Shown piece by piece: positions 43,719 through 52,358 of a DNA stretch of 64,000 nucleotides. Below the pieces are notes generated by a model. It had not been told where the DNA came from. It searched no databases and saw only the letters and a program-made list of their open reading frames with translations. The DNA is taken from contig CAWFMV010000007.1 in the NCBI GenBank assembly GCA_963817015.1, positions 124,001 through 188,000 of the forward strand, given 5' to 3'. The stretch is from VAZQ01 sp963817015 (GTDB lineage Bacteria; Pseudomonadota; Alphaproteobacteria; Rhizobiales; Xanthobacteraceae). Position 1 is the first letter of the stretch; every line of letters begins with the position of its first letter. The translations under genes and the position numbers were made by a program.

Positions 43719-45548
43719 ATGTCCCTTCGCAACGTGGCGATCATTGCCCATGTCGACCATGGCAAGACCACTCTAGTTGACCGGCTGTTGCAGCAGTCCG
43801 GCGCCTTCCGGGAAAACCAGCGGGTGGCGGAGCGCGCGATGGATTCCAACGATCTCGAGCGCGAGCGCGGCATCACGATTCTGGCCAAGTGCACCTCGCT
43901 GCTCTGGCACGGCACCCGGATCAACATCGTGGACACCCCCGGCCACGCCGACTTCGGTGGCGAGGTCGAGCGCATCCTCAACATGGTGGATGGCGCGCTG
44001 GTCCTGGTCGATGCCGCCGAGGGGCCGCTGCCGCAGACCAAATTCGTGGTCTCCAAGGCGCTCAAGGTCGGCCTCAAGCCGATCGTGGTCATCAACAAGG
44101 TCGACCGGCCGGACGCCCGCCCCACCGAGGTCGTCAACGAGGTCTTCGACCTGTTCGCGGCGCTGGATGCTTCGGAGGAGCAGCTCGACTTTCCGATTCT
44201 CTACGGCTCCGCCAAGGAGGGTTGGATGGCGGCAAGTGCGGCCGGGCCAAAGGACGCCGGCATGGCGCCCCTGTTCGATCTCATCACGCGGCACGTCGCA
44301 CCGCCGACGGTCGAGGACGGGCCGTTCCGGCTCCTCGGCACGATCCTCGAAGCCAACCCCTATCTCGGCCGCCTGGTCACCGGCCGAATCACCTCGGGCA
44401 AGATCACCCCGAACCAGCCCGTGAAGGTGCTCGACCGCACCGGCCAGCTCATCGAGCAGGGCCGTGTGACCAAGGTGCTCGCCTTCCGCGGGCTCGAGCG
44501 CACTTCGGTCGAGGAGGCGGAAGCCGGCGACATCGTCGCGGTCGCGGGGCTGCCGGAGGCGACCGTATCACACACCATTTGTGCGCCCGAGGTGGTCACG
44601 CCGCTGCCGGCACAGCCGATCGACCCCCCGACACTTTCCATGACGTTCCGGGTCAATGACTCGCCGCTCGCCGGCACCGAAGGCGACAAGGTGACCGGCC
44701 GCATGATCCACGACCGCCTGTTCCGCGAAGCCGAAGGCAACGTGGCCCTGCGGGTGAGCGAATCAACCGAGCGAGATTCAGTGGAGGTGGCCGGCCGCGG
44801 CGAGCTGCAGCTGGGCATCCTGATCGAGACCATGCGGCGCGAAGGCTACGAGCTGTCAGTCTCGCGCCCCAAGGTGCTGTTCGAGCGCGACCCGGAGACG
44901 GACGAGGTACGCGAGCCGATCGAAGAGGTCGTGATCGACGTCGACGAGCCGTTCTCGGGAATCGTGGTCCAGAAGATGTCGGAGCGCAAGGCCGAGATGA
45001 TCGAGATGCGGCCCTCCGGCGGCGGACGTGTTCGGCTTGTGTTTTACGCTCCCACACGCGGATTAATCGGCTACCAGGGCGAGCTCCTGACCGACAGCCG
45101 CGGCACTGCCGTGCTCAATCGGATTTTCCACAACTATGCCCCGCACAAGGGCGACCTGCAGGGTCGCCGCAACGGCGTGCTAATTTCAACCGACCAGGGC
45201 GAGGCGATCGCCTATGCGCTGTGGAACCTGGAAGACCGCGGCCCGATGATGATCGAGCCGGGCTGGAAGGTCTACCGCGGCATGATCGTGGGCGAGCACA
45301 CCCGCGGCAACGACCTCGAGGTCAACGTCCTCAAGGGCAAGAAGCTGACAAATATCCGAACGCACTCCAAGGACGAGGCGGTGCGCCTCACCCCACCGAT
45401 CCGCATGACGCTCGAGCGGGCGCTCGCCTACATCGCAGATGATGAATACGTCGAAGTGACTCCGAAAGCGATCAGACTGCGCAAGAAGCTGCTCGATCCC
45501 AACGAGCGCAAGAGGGACGAGCGGCGGCGCGAGACCGAGCAGGTCTGA
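43719..45548 (+). CDS. typA: Translational GTPase TypA/BipA
   Basis: Intact 609-residue ribosome-associated GTPase used in stress and low-temperature ribosome assembly. P-loop AHVDHGKTTLVDRLL (about 10-24), switch II DTPGHADFGGEVERILNMVD, and NKVDRPDARP in the G domain. EF-G-like later domains carry GRGELQLGILIETMRREGYE, and the C-terminal domain ends in NEVEVTPKAIRLRKKLLDP-like text. No frameshift. Confidence 0.96.
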   Translation: MSLRNVAIIAHVDHGKTTLVDRLLQQSGAFRENQRVAERAMDSNDLERERGITILAKCTSLLWHGTRINIVDTPGHADFGGEVERILNMVDGALVLVDAAEGPLPQTKFVVSKALKVGLKPIVVINKVDRPDARPTEVVNEVFDLFAALDASEEQLDFPILYGSAKEGWMAASAAGPKDAGMAPLFDLITRHVAPPTVEDGPFRLLGTILEANPYLGRLVTGRITSGKITPNQPVKVLDRTGQLIEQGRVTKVLAFRGLERTSVEEAEAGDIVAVAGLPEATVSHTICAPEVVTPLPAQPIDPPTLSMTFRVNDSPLAGTEGDKVTGRMIHDRLFREAEGNVALRVSESTERDSVEVAGRGELQLGILIETMRREGYELSVSRPKVLFERDPETDEVREPIEEVVIDVDEPFSGIVVQKMSERKAEMIEMRPSGGGRVRLVFYAPTRGLIGYQGELLTDSRGTAVLNRIFHNYAPHKGDLQGRRNGVLISTDQGEAIAYALWNLEDRGPMMIEPGWKVYRGMIVGEHTRGNDLEVNVLKGKKLTNIRTHSKDEAVRLTPPIRMTLERALAYIADDEYVEVTPKAIRLRKKLLDPNERKRDERRRETEQV

Positions 45549-45870
45549 TCACGCGCCCGTTATCGTAAATCGGCTTCATGAGCGATGGCGTTGATTCGCA
45601 CGCCCCCTTCCGAAAAATCCGGCTGATCGGCCGTTGGCCGAGTCATCCGTACGAACTCGGTCGCACCGATCATATGTCGGAAAAGGCTGCGGAAATTTCT
45701 TCGGCAGGCGTGGCACCGCTGCAACATACCTCCAGGCAACGAACAAATCTGCATTTTTTGTCACTCGGCCGTCGAAAACGACGACCTCACTGGCTCAGTG
45801 GGTCACATTGTTAAGCTATAATTAAACATCACACTTGAAGGGCGCCGAGGCACTTGCTTGTATCGCTCGC
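45549..45870. other. Intergenic stretch, 322 bases, no gene recognised
   Basis: Between typA and the GNAT gene. Small open frames exist but have no domain, signal peptide or ribosome site. The 3' end (45810-45840, TTAAGCTATAATTAAACATC) is AT-rich and could hold the GNAT promoter with a TATAAT-like box at about 45816. Confidence 0.4.
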
Positions 45871-46380
45871 ATGAACACGATCCTGATCGAAGTCCGCCGC
45901 GCCAAGCCGTCCGATGCGACGGCGATCGCGGCCACCCATGACGAGGCATGGCGCACCGCGTACCAGGGTGTGATCCCTGGACCGGAGCTCGACAAGCTCA
46001 TCAATCGCCGTGGACCGACATGGTGGGAAGGCGCGATCCGGCGGGGCAGCCGCATTGCCATTTTGGTATTCGGCGACACAGTGGCAGGCTACGCCAACTA
46101 CGGACGCAACCGTGCGCGCAGCCTGTATTACGACGGCGAGATTTATGAGCTTTATCTGCGACCCGAATTTCAGGGTCTCGGCTTTGGCCGCAAGCTGTTT
46201 CAGGCGGCGCGGCGCGATCTGGCCCAGAGCGGAATGAGCAGCCTGGTGGTCTGGGCGCTGTCCGATAACGAAAACGCCGTCGGTTTCTATCGCAACTTGG
46301 GCGGCCGCGCAGTCGCGCGCTCCTCCGAGCGGTTTGGCGGCAAGGTCCTGGACAAGGTCGCCTACGCCTGGCAGGGCTGA
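45871..46380 (+). CDS. GNAT-family N-acetyltransferase
   Basis: 169 residues. N-terminal RRAKPSDATAIAATHDEAWR, the acetyl-CoA loop LYLRPEFQGLGFGRKLFQAA (Q-x-x-G-x-G/A pattern), and late LSDNENAVGFYRNLGGRAVA. Acetyl acceptor unknown. It has no other acetyltransferase genes near. A single AT-rich promoter region precedes it. No frameshift. Confidence 0.9.
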   Translation: MNTILIEVRRAKPSDATAIAATHDEAWRTAYQGVIPGPELDKLINRRGPTWWEGAIRRGSRIAILVFGDTVAGYANYGRNRARSLYYDGEIYELYLRPEFQGLGFGRKLFQAARRDLAQSGMSSLVVWALSDNENAVGFYRNLGGRAVARSSERFGGKVLDKVAYAWQG

Positions 46381-46482
46381 CGCACACTCTCTGCACTGCA
46401 ATCCGCACAACGGCACTCGCTGCGGTTATTGATCGCGGCGGTGGTGCTGATTTTCAGCCCCGCGGACGAAGAGCCGTATTCA

Positions 46483-46524
46483 CTCAATCGTCCGAGCTCA
46501 ATCGTCCGAATTCAATCGTCAGAC
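46483..46524. repeat. Three tandem 14-bp units at the folD stop
   Basis: CTCAATCGTCCGAG, CTCAATCGTCCGAA, TTCAATCGTCAGAC in a row. The folD stop codon lies in the third unit; the array is thus duplication of the gene end. Confidence 0.9.
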
Positions 46525-47417
46525 TTGGGCCGCTCGAAGGTTGGCGGCGGCAGGCCCGCCAGTGCACAAGCGGCGCGCACCGTGTTGGCGAGGAGACACG
46601 CAATCGTCATCGGCCCGACGCCGCCCGGAACGGGCGTGAGCGCGCCCGCCACGCTGCGCGCCTCCTCAAACGCAACGTCGCCGACGATGCGCGATTTGCC
46701 GCCTTCGCCAGGCAACCGATTGATACCGACGTCGACCACGGTCGCGCCCGGCTTGATCCAGTGGCCGCGCACCATCTCGGGCCGTCCGACGGCCGCGAAC
46801 AGGAGATCGGCGCGGCGGCAAACGTCCGGTAGATCCCGCGTCTTGGAATGCGCGATCGTGACGGTCGCATTCTCGGCCAGCAGCAGCTGAACCAGCGGCT
46901 TGCCGACGATGTTGGAGCGGCCGATCACCACCGCCTCAAGCCCCTCGAGCGTTGGCTGCACGGTCTTGGCAAGAATCAGACAGCCGAGCGGCGTGCATGG
47001 CACCAGCGCCGGAAGGCCCGTGGTCAGCATGCCGGCATTGGTCGGGCTGAAGCCGTCGACGTCCTTGCGTGGATCGATCGCGGCCACGATCTTCTGCGCG
47101 TCGATGTGGGCAGGCAGCGGCAACTGCACCAGAATGCCATGCACCACGGGGTCGCTGTTGAGGCGGCCGACCAGCGCGAGCAGATCGGCCTCGCTTACGG
47201 TCTCGGGCAGGCGGTGATCGAACGAGCGCATGCCGCTGCCGACCGCCATCTTGGTCTTGCTGCCGACATAGACCTCACTTGCCGGATTGCTGCCCACCAG
47301 CACGACGGCGAGGCCCGGCACCAAGCTGCGATCGCGCGCCAGGCGATGCGAGGCATCGGCCACCCGGCCGCGCCACTCGGCCGCGATCGCCTTACCGTCA
47401 ATGATCTTCGCGGTCAT
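46512..47417 (-). CDS. folD: Methylenetetrahydrofolate dehydrogenase/cyclohydrolase FolD
   Basis: 301-residue bifunctional enzyme linking 5,10-methylene- and 10-formyl-tetrahydrofolate with NADP. Catalytic Lys in SEVYVGSKTKMAVGSGMRSF, substrate-binding ILVQLPLPAHID, and NADP-binding VIGRSNIVGKPLVQLLLAEN. KDVDGFSPTNAGML and GGVGPMTIACLLANTV also match. Length is normal. The 3' end carries the tandem 14-bp duplications. No frameshift. Confidence 0.95.
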   Translation of the reverse strand: MTAKIIDGKAIAAEWRGRVADASHRLARDRSLVPGLAVVLVGSNPASEVYVGSKTKMAVGSGMRSFDHRLPETVSEADLLALVGRLNSDPVVHGILVQLPLPAHIDAQKIVAAIDPRKDVDGFSPTNAGMLTTGLPALVPCTPLGCLILAKTVQPTLEGLEAVVIGRSNIVGKPLVQLLLAENATVTIAHSKTRDLPDVCRRADLLFAAVGRPEMVRGHWIKPGATVVDVGINRLPGEGGKSRIVGDVAFEEARSVAGALTPVPGGVGPMTIACLLANTVRAACALAGLPPPTFERPKSDD

Positions 47418-47440
47418 GCATTTCCACCGTGTTCAAGATG

Positions 47441-47762
47441 CTAGCCGATCGGAACAATCTTCTCCAGCGCTGCCGCGACCGCCGCTCCCTGCCCCGCAAT
47501 GGTCAGGCGCTTGATACGAGCCGTCGCTCCGGCGGCCAGCGTAACGCTGCTCGGCGCAACGCCGAGCGTACGCGCGATCAGCCGGACCAGCTCGGCATTC
47601 GCCTCCCCCTCGCTCGCCGGCGCGCGTACCCTTGCCTTGAGGACAGCAGCGCCCGTCCGCGAGCACCTCAATGCCGTCAATGGCGTCGCGACCGCCGCGA
47701 GGAGTGAGCCGGACCGTCAGCGCAACACCGCCTGGCACCACCGTCCAGGGCCGGGCCGACAT
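47441..47762 (-). CDS. DUF167 (YggU) family protein, one frameshift
   Basis: About 106 residues. VALTVRLTPRGGRDAIDGIE at the start, then after an indel near 47635 KARVRAPASEGEANAELVRL and LGVAPSSVTLAAGATARIKR, the DUF167 signature. It is normally next to YggT as here (3 bases downstream of it). Function unknown. Confidence 0.88.
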
Positions 47763-47765
47763 GCC

Positions 47766-48056
47766 TCAAAACACATTCGGTATGATGTAGAGCCTGATAA
47801 CGTAGCGAATGAATATGATGATGAAGACCAGGACCAGTGGCGAAAGGTCGATCCCGCCAAGATTAGGCATGCGGCGGCGAATCGGCCGTAGCGCCGGCTC
47901 GGTGATGCGGTAGAGAAAATCCGCCACCATGTGGACGAACTGGTTGCGGGTGTTGACCACATTGAAGGCGATCAGCCACGAAAACACCGCCGCCGCGACC
48001 AGCAGATAGATATAGAGCTCAAGGGCAAGATCGATGACCAGGAACAGGGCGCGCAT
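47766..48056 (-). CDS. YggT-family membrane protein
   Basis: 96 residues with two hydrophobic segments (LFLVIDLALELYIYLLVAAA, LSPLVLVFIIIFIRYVIRLY) either side of the conserved ITEPALRPIRRRMPNLGGID. Start MRALFLV; the upstream extension to an earlier ATG does not fit the family. Associated in several bacteria with cell-envelope assembly or osmotic response. Pairs with the DUF167 gene just downstream, then folD. Confidence 0.9.
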   Translation of the reverse strand: MRALFLVIDLALELYIYLLVAAAVFSWLIAFNVVNTRNQFVHMVADFLYRITEPALRPIRRRMPNLGGIDLSPLVLVFIIIFIRYVIRLYIIPNVF

Positions 48057-48251
48057 CTGGGCAATTCGCTCGTTGGAAGGTTGCCACATGTAGCGGGCTT
48101 GCCGGGCGCGAACAAGCCGGGTGCGAAGCGAGCCTGTGTGCGCAATTGCGACTGTCTCGCACCAGCCGTATCGACCTGCCTTATTGACTTGGCGGGGGGC
48201 CAGCCCTAAATGGCCGCTACCCGCCAACGGGCGCAGCCCGTTGCCCCCTTG

Positions 48252-48327
48252 GGGGCCGTAGCTCAGCTGGGAGAGCGCCTCGTTCGCAATGAGGAGGTCA
48301 GGGGTTCGATCCCCCTCGGCTCCACCA
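48252..48327 (+). tRNA. tRNA-Ala (CGC)
   Basis: 76 bases with full cloverleaf. Acceptor GGGGCCG pairs with CGGCTCC. D-arm TAGCTCAGCTGGGAGAGC is followed by anticodon stem-loop CCTCG-TTCGCAA-TGAGG with anticodon CGC. T-loop GGTTCGATCC and an encoded CCA end complete it. It reads GCG alanine codons. Confidence 0.97.
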
Positions 48328-48637
48328 CCCCGTCTCGACGCTTTGGGAGAGCCATGGTTCCCGGCATGGCCGCTCGCTCCCCCCAACTGGGACCACTCAG
48401 TCCCAACTCAAACCGACCAGCACGCGCCGTGCCTGGTTTTTAGGCGAAGCCGCGCACCGCTCCAGAGCCTAGACAGGTGCCCCTGGCTTCACGGGTCAGC
48501 CTCGAGCAGATCACTCCAGCAGATCAAGATAGCTCGACCACCATTCGCGATGCCGCTGCTTGAGATCGGCGAAACAGCGGCGCACACAGGGTAGAGCGAA
48601 ACGACCACGAGCAGCCATACGACGCAGAGGCTTCCTC
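48328..48637. other. Intergenic stretch after tRNA-Ala
   Basis: About 310 bases. A small inverted repeat GGGAC-CACTCA-GTCCC at about 48389-48404 could end tRNA transcription. No integrase, attachment-site repeat of the tRNA 3' end or gene was seen here. Confidence 0.45.
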
Positions 48638-49510
48638 ATGAACTGGGACGAATTGCGCAGCATGAACTGGGACGACTTGCGCATCATCCAGGCCGTGGGA
48701 CGCGAGGGCTCCTATGCGGGCGCCGCCGCGACATTGCGCATCGATGAGACAACCGTCTCGCGCCGGCTGGCGGGAATCGAGCGCACGCTGGGTGTGACGC
48801 TGTTCGAGCCGGTGGACGGCGTGCGCAAGCCGACGGCGTGCTGCGACTTGGTGGCGTCGCATATCCAGGCGATCGCCCGTCACGTGGCGGAGATCGGAAA
48901 CGTCGGCAACGAAACGACCGGCCCGGCAGGTCGCTTTCGCGTCGCCTCGATCAATTCGATCGCCGAGGAGATTCTGGCACCCGGCCTCCCTTCATTGCTG
49001 AGCGCCAATCGGGGCCTCGTCGTCGAGCTCCTGACCTCCAGAGAGAGGGCCAACTTTTCGCGCTGGGAGGCCGATCTCGCCCTGCGTCTGCGCAAGCCCG
49101 AGCGGGGCGACTTCGCCATCGAGAAGCTTGCAGACACGCAGCTCTATTTCTTCGAGCCAGCCGAGGGGCTGAGTGCAGACGGCCAAAGTCCTATCTGCTG
49201 CTATCCGGAACGACTGGACAGTTCGCCGGAGACCGAGTTTCTGAAATCACGCGGTTTACAGGGCACTGCGCGCTGCATCACTGAAAACGCACGCGTCATA
49301 CGCAACCTCATTCTGTCTCGAAGCGCCGTGGGAATCTTGCCCGACTATCTCTGCGGGGATCTGTTGGCCGATCCGCGCTTGAGCGCAACGCCGGTGCCGC
49401 GTCGTCGTGATACCTGGCTTCTGATCCAATCGCACCTCAAGGGGAACAGCGCCGCCCGTATTGTCATTGATTGGATACGGGAACGGTTTACGCTGATGGC
49501 GCGACAATAG
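48638..49510 (+). CDS. LysR-family regulator with duplicated start segment
   Basis: About 290 residues. Helix-turn-helix DDLRIIQAVGREGSYAGAAA, RIDETTVSRRLAGIERTLGV. Effector domain follows (GRFRVASINSIAEEILAPGL, LILSRSAVGILPDYLCGDLL). The start carries a tandem near-duplication of 24 bases: MNWDELRS then MNWDDLR. Either ATG (48638 or 48662) could be used; the second fits other LysR proteins better. Effector unknown. Confidence 0.88.
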   Translation: MNWDELRSMNWDDLRIIQAVGREGSYAGAAATLRIDETTVSRRLAGIERTLGVTLFEPVDGVRKPTACCDLVASHIQAIARHVAEIGNVGNETTGPAGRFRVASINSIAEEILAPGLPSLLSANRGLVVELLTSRERANFSRWEADLALRLRKPERGDFAIEKLADTQLYFFEPAEGLSADGQSPICCYPERLDSSPETEFLKSRGLQGTARCITENARVIRNLILSRSAVGILPDYLCGDLLADPRLSATPVPRRRDTWLLIQSHLKGNSAARIVIDWIRERFTLMARQ

Positions 49511-49699
49511 ACGGACGTTGCTTCTGTCGGCGGCGCATTCACGCGCGCCTGAGCGGCTATTCTAAGAAGCCGGATCTGCGCGGCCGATAGAGCGCGCATC
49601 CTTCAGCTTCTCCGAAGCATTGCTCAAGCATTTCTCGTTTTTCAGATGCGTCGTATTCTGGCAAGCTTCCGCTCAGACGCTGCCGCCGAGGAGCAACCG

Positions 49700-50293
49700 A
49701 TGTCCTTCGCCAACACCGGGGCCATTGGCCCGACGCTTGCATCTCATCGGCTCGACATGGTTCCAGGCACCAACCCATGCGCCTGCTTTTCTTGGAGCAT
49801 CGAGAAGCTTCGCTTCGCCGCGCTCGTGCTCGTGGCGGCAGCCTTGCCGGCCGCAATCCTTGCGATGGCAGCTCCTGCCGCCGTCAGAGTGCTGGGCCTT
49901 GCTTGGCTTTTCGCGATCGCACGCCTCGCTCATGGCATCGTGCGGCGCGCCACTTCCGGAACGGCCGTGCTGATGATCGACCAGAGCGGCATTCTTGACC
50001 TGCGATTGATGCCGAGGCGCATCGGCTGGCACGAGATCGAGGCTGTCTTTCCGGTCAATATCGATCGCGGCCGCGTCGTTGATGTCAGCCTGCGATGGCC
50101 AGACATCACGCTTGCAGGCACGCGCTGGCTCACGCGCCTCGGCGCCATTGTCCAGCAGGCGCAAGGCGTGCCGGCGATCACGATCAGCATGCTGTTGCTT
50201 GATGGTCAGGTCGCCGATCTGCTGGCGGCGATCGCGCGCTATCGCCCGGATCTCGTGCCGGCATCGGCAATGCGTCACGCGACAGCGCAGTGA
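49700..50293 (+). CDS. Membrane protein with PH-like domain, unknown
   Basis: 197 residues: two hydrophobic segments (LRFAALVLVAAALPAAILAM, AAVRVLGLAWLFAIARLAH) then a soluble part resembling bacterial PH-like/STM3941-type domains (VLMIDQSGILDLRLMPRRIG, WHEIEAVFPVNIDRGRVVDV). Start MSFANTG preceded by GAGGAGCAACCG. Function unknown. Confidence 0.68.
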   Translation: MSFANTGAIGPTLASHRLDMVPGTNPCACFSWSIEKLRFAALVLVAAALPAAILAMAAPAAVRVLGLAWLFAIARLAHGIVRRATSGTAVLMIDQSGILDLRLMPRRIGWHEIEAVFPVNIDRGRVVDVSLRWPDITLAGTRWLTRLGAIVQQAQGVPAITISMLLLDGQVADLLAAIARYRPDLVPASAMRHATAQ

Positions 50294-50467
50294 GGATGGC
50301 GCAGTGAGATCGCCTCCCGCGGTGGTCGCTGTCGGCTGGAGTCAATCGCAAAGCATGCCTGATGTGGTGGCCGCCGGACTATTCATGGCCGGCCAATACC
50401 CTACAATGGCGCCCTGATCGGGCTCGAATCGGGCGCCGGTTCCCGCCTGCCGAGACTGTCCTCTTCC

Positions 50468-51703
50468 ATGGAACTTCCCGCGTCTACGCCGGCCTCTCTG
50501 CTGCAGCACCGGCCGTTCGTCCTCTATTGGAATGCACGCATCTTCGCCTCGCTCGCCTTTCAGATGGTTGGCGTGTCGGTCGCCTGGCAGATGTATTTGA
50601 TCACTGGCAGTGCTTTCGACCTTGGCCTCGTCGGCCTGGTGCAGTTCCTGCCCGCCACCGTTTTGATTCTGGTCGCCGGCCAGCTCGCCGACCGCTACGA
50701 CCGCCGGCTGATCCTGCAGCTCTGCCAGGGCGTCGAAGGCGCAGCGGCCGCCGCCCTTGCCTATGGCTCCTTCACCGGCTCGATCAGCAAGCAGTTCATC
50801 CTGGTGGCCGTGTTCTTCCTCGGCGCCGGTCGCGCTTTCGAGTCGACCACCAACCAGGCGCTGCTCCCCGCTGTGGTGCCATCCGAGCTGCTGCCGCGCG
50901 CGGTCGCAGCCTCCTCGGTCACGACGCAGGTCGCGACCATCTCGGGCCCGGCGATCGGCGGGCTCCTCTACGCGGTGAGCCCGACCTTTGTGTATGGAAT
51001 CTGCACCGCGCTGTTCCTGTGCGCAACGCTGCAGCTCGCCTTGCTGCCGCTGGCGCGTGTTACGTCGACGCGGCCGCCGCTGACCCTTGCGACTTTCTTC
51101 GCCGGCCTCTCCTACATCCGGCAGAACCGCATGCTGCTCGGCGTGATCATGCTCGACCTCTTTGCGGTGCTGCTCGGCGGCGCCACCGCGCTGCTGCCGG
51201 TCTATGCCAAAGACGTGTTCGAGGTCGGCCCGTGGGGGCTCGGGCTCCTGCGCTCGGCACCCGCCGCCGGCGCGCTGATCAGCCTTGCGGTGCTCACCCG
51301 CACTCCGCTCGAGGCGCGCATCGGCCGCATCGAGTTCACCGCGGTCGCGATATTTGGCATCGCCACCATCGTGTTCGGGTTGTCGAGCTCGTTCTGGATC
51401 TCGATGCTGGCGCTGGCCGTCTTGGGCTCGGCCAACTCGGTGAGCGTGGTGATCCGCATGACGCTGGTGCAGATCGAGACGCCCGACGACCTGCGCGGGC
51501 GGGTGAGCGCGGTCAATTCTCTGTTCGTGAGCATGTCGAACCAGATCGGTGACTTCCGCGCCGGCACGGTGGCGGCCTGGATCGGCACGACGCCCGCGGT
51601 GCTCCTCGGCGGGTTTGGAACGCTGGTCGTGGTGGCGGCCTGCATCCGCGCCTTTCCGGAGCTCTATCGGCTCGAGCAATTTCGCTACGGCAAGCAGCAG
51701 TGA
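50468..51703 (+). CDS. Major facilitator superfamily exporter (EntS-like)
   Basis: 411 residues, about 12 membrane helices. MFS motif A-like GQLADRYDRRLILQLCQG between helices 2 and 3. Resembles the MFS_3/enterobactin-exporter group, with GAGRAFESTTNQALLPAVVP as a marker. Substrate unknown. A glycine-rich hairpin between halves (RLRGRVSAVNSLF) is typical. No frameshift. Confidence 0.87.
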   Translation: MELPASTPASLLQHRPFVLYWNARIFASLAFQMVGVSVAWQMYLITGSAFDLGLVGLVQFLPATVLILVAGQLADRYDRRLILQLCQGVEGAAAAALAYGSFTGSISKQFILVAVFFLGAGRAFESTTNQALLPAVVPSELLPRAVAASSVTTQVATISGPAIGGLLYAVSPTFVYGICTALFLCATLQLALLPLARVTSTRPPLTLATFFAGLSYIRQNRMLLGVIMLDLFAVLLGGATALLPVYAKDVFEVGPWGLGLLRSAPAAGALISLAVLTRTPLEARIGRIEFTAVAIFGIATIVFGLSSSFWISMLALAVLGSANSVSVVIRMTLVQIETPDDLRGRVSAVNSLFVSMSNQIGDFRAGTVAAWIGTTPAVLLGGFGTLVVVAACIRAFPELYRLEQFRYGKQQ

Positions 51704-51841
51704 CGGCGGCCGGCGCGCCAGATTGCCCGCGCAAGAATGGGCGGCTACTCTGACGGTCGCTCAGAAGACACTCAGCCTAACGGCCAAGCCGACACACGCA
51801 AGCACGGCGCGCGAAGCGCGTCTGCAACGAAGGCACGTCCC

Positions 51842-52132
51842 ATGCGACTGACGCCCGCACAGATCGCAGTCCAGTTGATCTGCGGGCACAACCTTCCCAT
51901 GATGCCCCAATACACTCTCAAGCAATGCTTAGTCGAAGGTCGAAAGCAGCTGCGGGAGATCACCGGGGTCGACTTTGAGTATGACCTTCAGCGGTGGCAT
52001 GACCATCTCAAGGTATCCCGGCAGGGCGGCTATACCTGGAGCCGAGCCGTTGTTTTCCCAAAGATCATGGCCGCGGCGCTCGCCTCGCCCGAGTGGACCG
52101 AGACAGTCCGCGAGCTTCGCAAGAGACCCTAG
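51842..52132 (+). CDS. Small conserved hypothetical protein
   Basis: 96 residues, acidic/basic mixed helical: LKQCLVEGRKQLREITGVDF, LQRWHDHLKVSRQGGYTWSR, KIMAAALASPEWTETVRELR. I do not recognise a domain. Start MRLTPAQ; composition is that of a real gene. It lies alone between the MFS gene and a palindromic repeat. Confidence 0.6.
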   Translation: MRLTPAQIAVQLICGHNLPMMPQYTLKQCLVEGRKQLREITGVDFEYDLQRWHDHLKVSRQGGYTWSRAVVFPKIMAAALASPEWTETVRELRKRP

Positions 52133-52164
52133 ACAATTCTCGTTCGAATCGATCCACATTCAGC

Positions 52165-52252
52165 CGTTCGTTCCCGCGCAGCGGGAACCTAGGGTCACTT
52201 GCGCTGATGACTCAATCTGTCGCTCTGGGTCCCGCTTTCGCGGGGACGAGCG
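52165..52252. repeat. Dispersed palindromic element (gtccccgcg type), copy 2
   Basis: Imperfect inverted repeat of about 30-base arms (52165-52194 and 52221-52252) of the same family as 23534-23657: CGTTCCCGCGCAGCGGGAAC against GGGTCCCGCTTTCGCGGGGA. Lies between two convergent-neutral genes. Confidence 0.75.
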
Positions 52253-52358
52253 GCGGAGAGGCAACGATTCAACGACATCGGAACATGCTCATCTAGCCCA
52301 GCCCCAGTCTTGCGTTCGTAGAGATTGAATGCACCAATGCCGGCAGAGGAGCAACCGG

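Noticed and set aside
45578..45814. 78-codon frame between typA and the GNAT gene
   Set aside because: No ribosome site or recognisable domain.
48252..48637. tRNA-Ala as an island integration site
   Set aside because: No integrase or repeated tRNA 3' end found nearby.
50342..51679. Long minus-strand frame (445 codons) opposite the MFS gene
   Set aside because: Arg/Glu/His-rich antisense text without domains.
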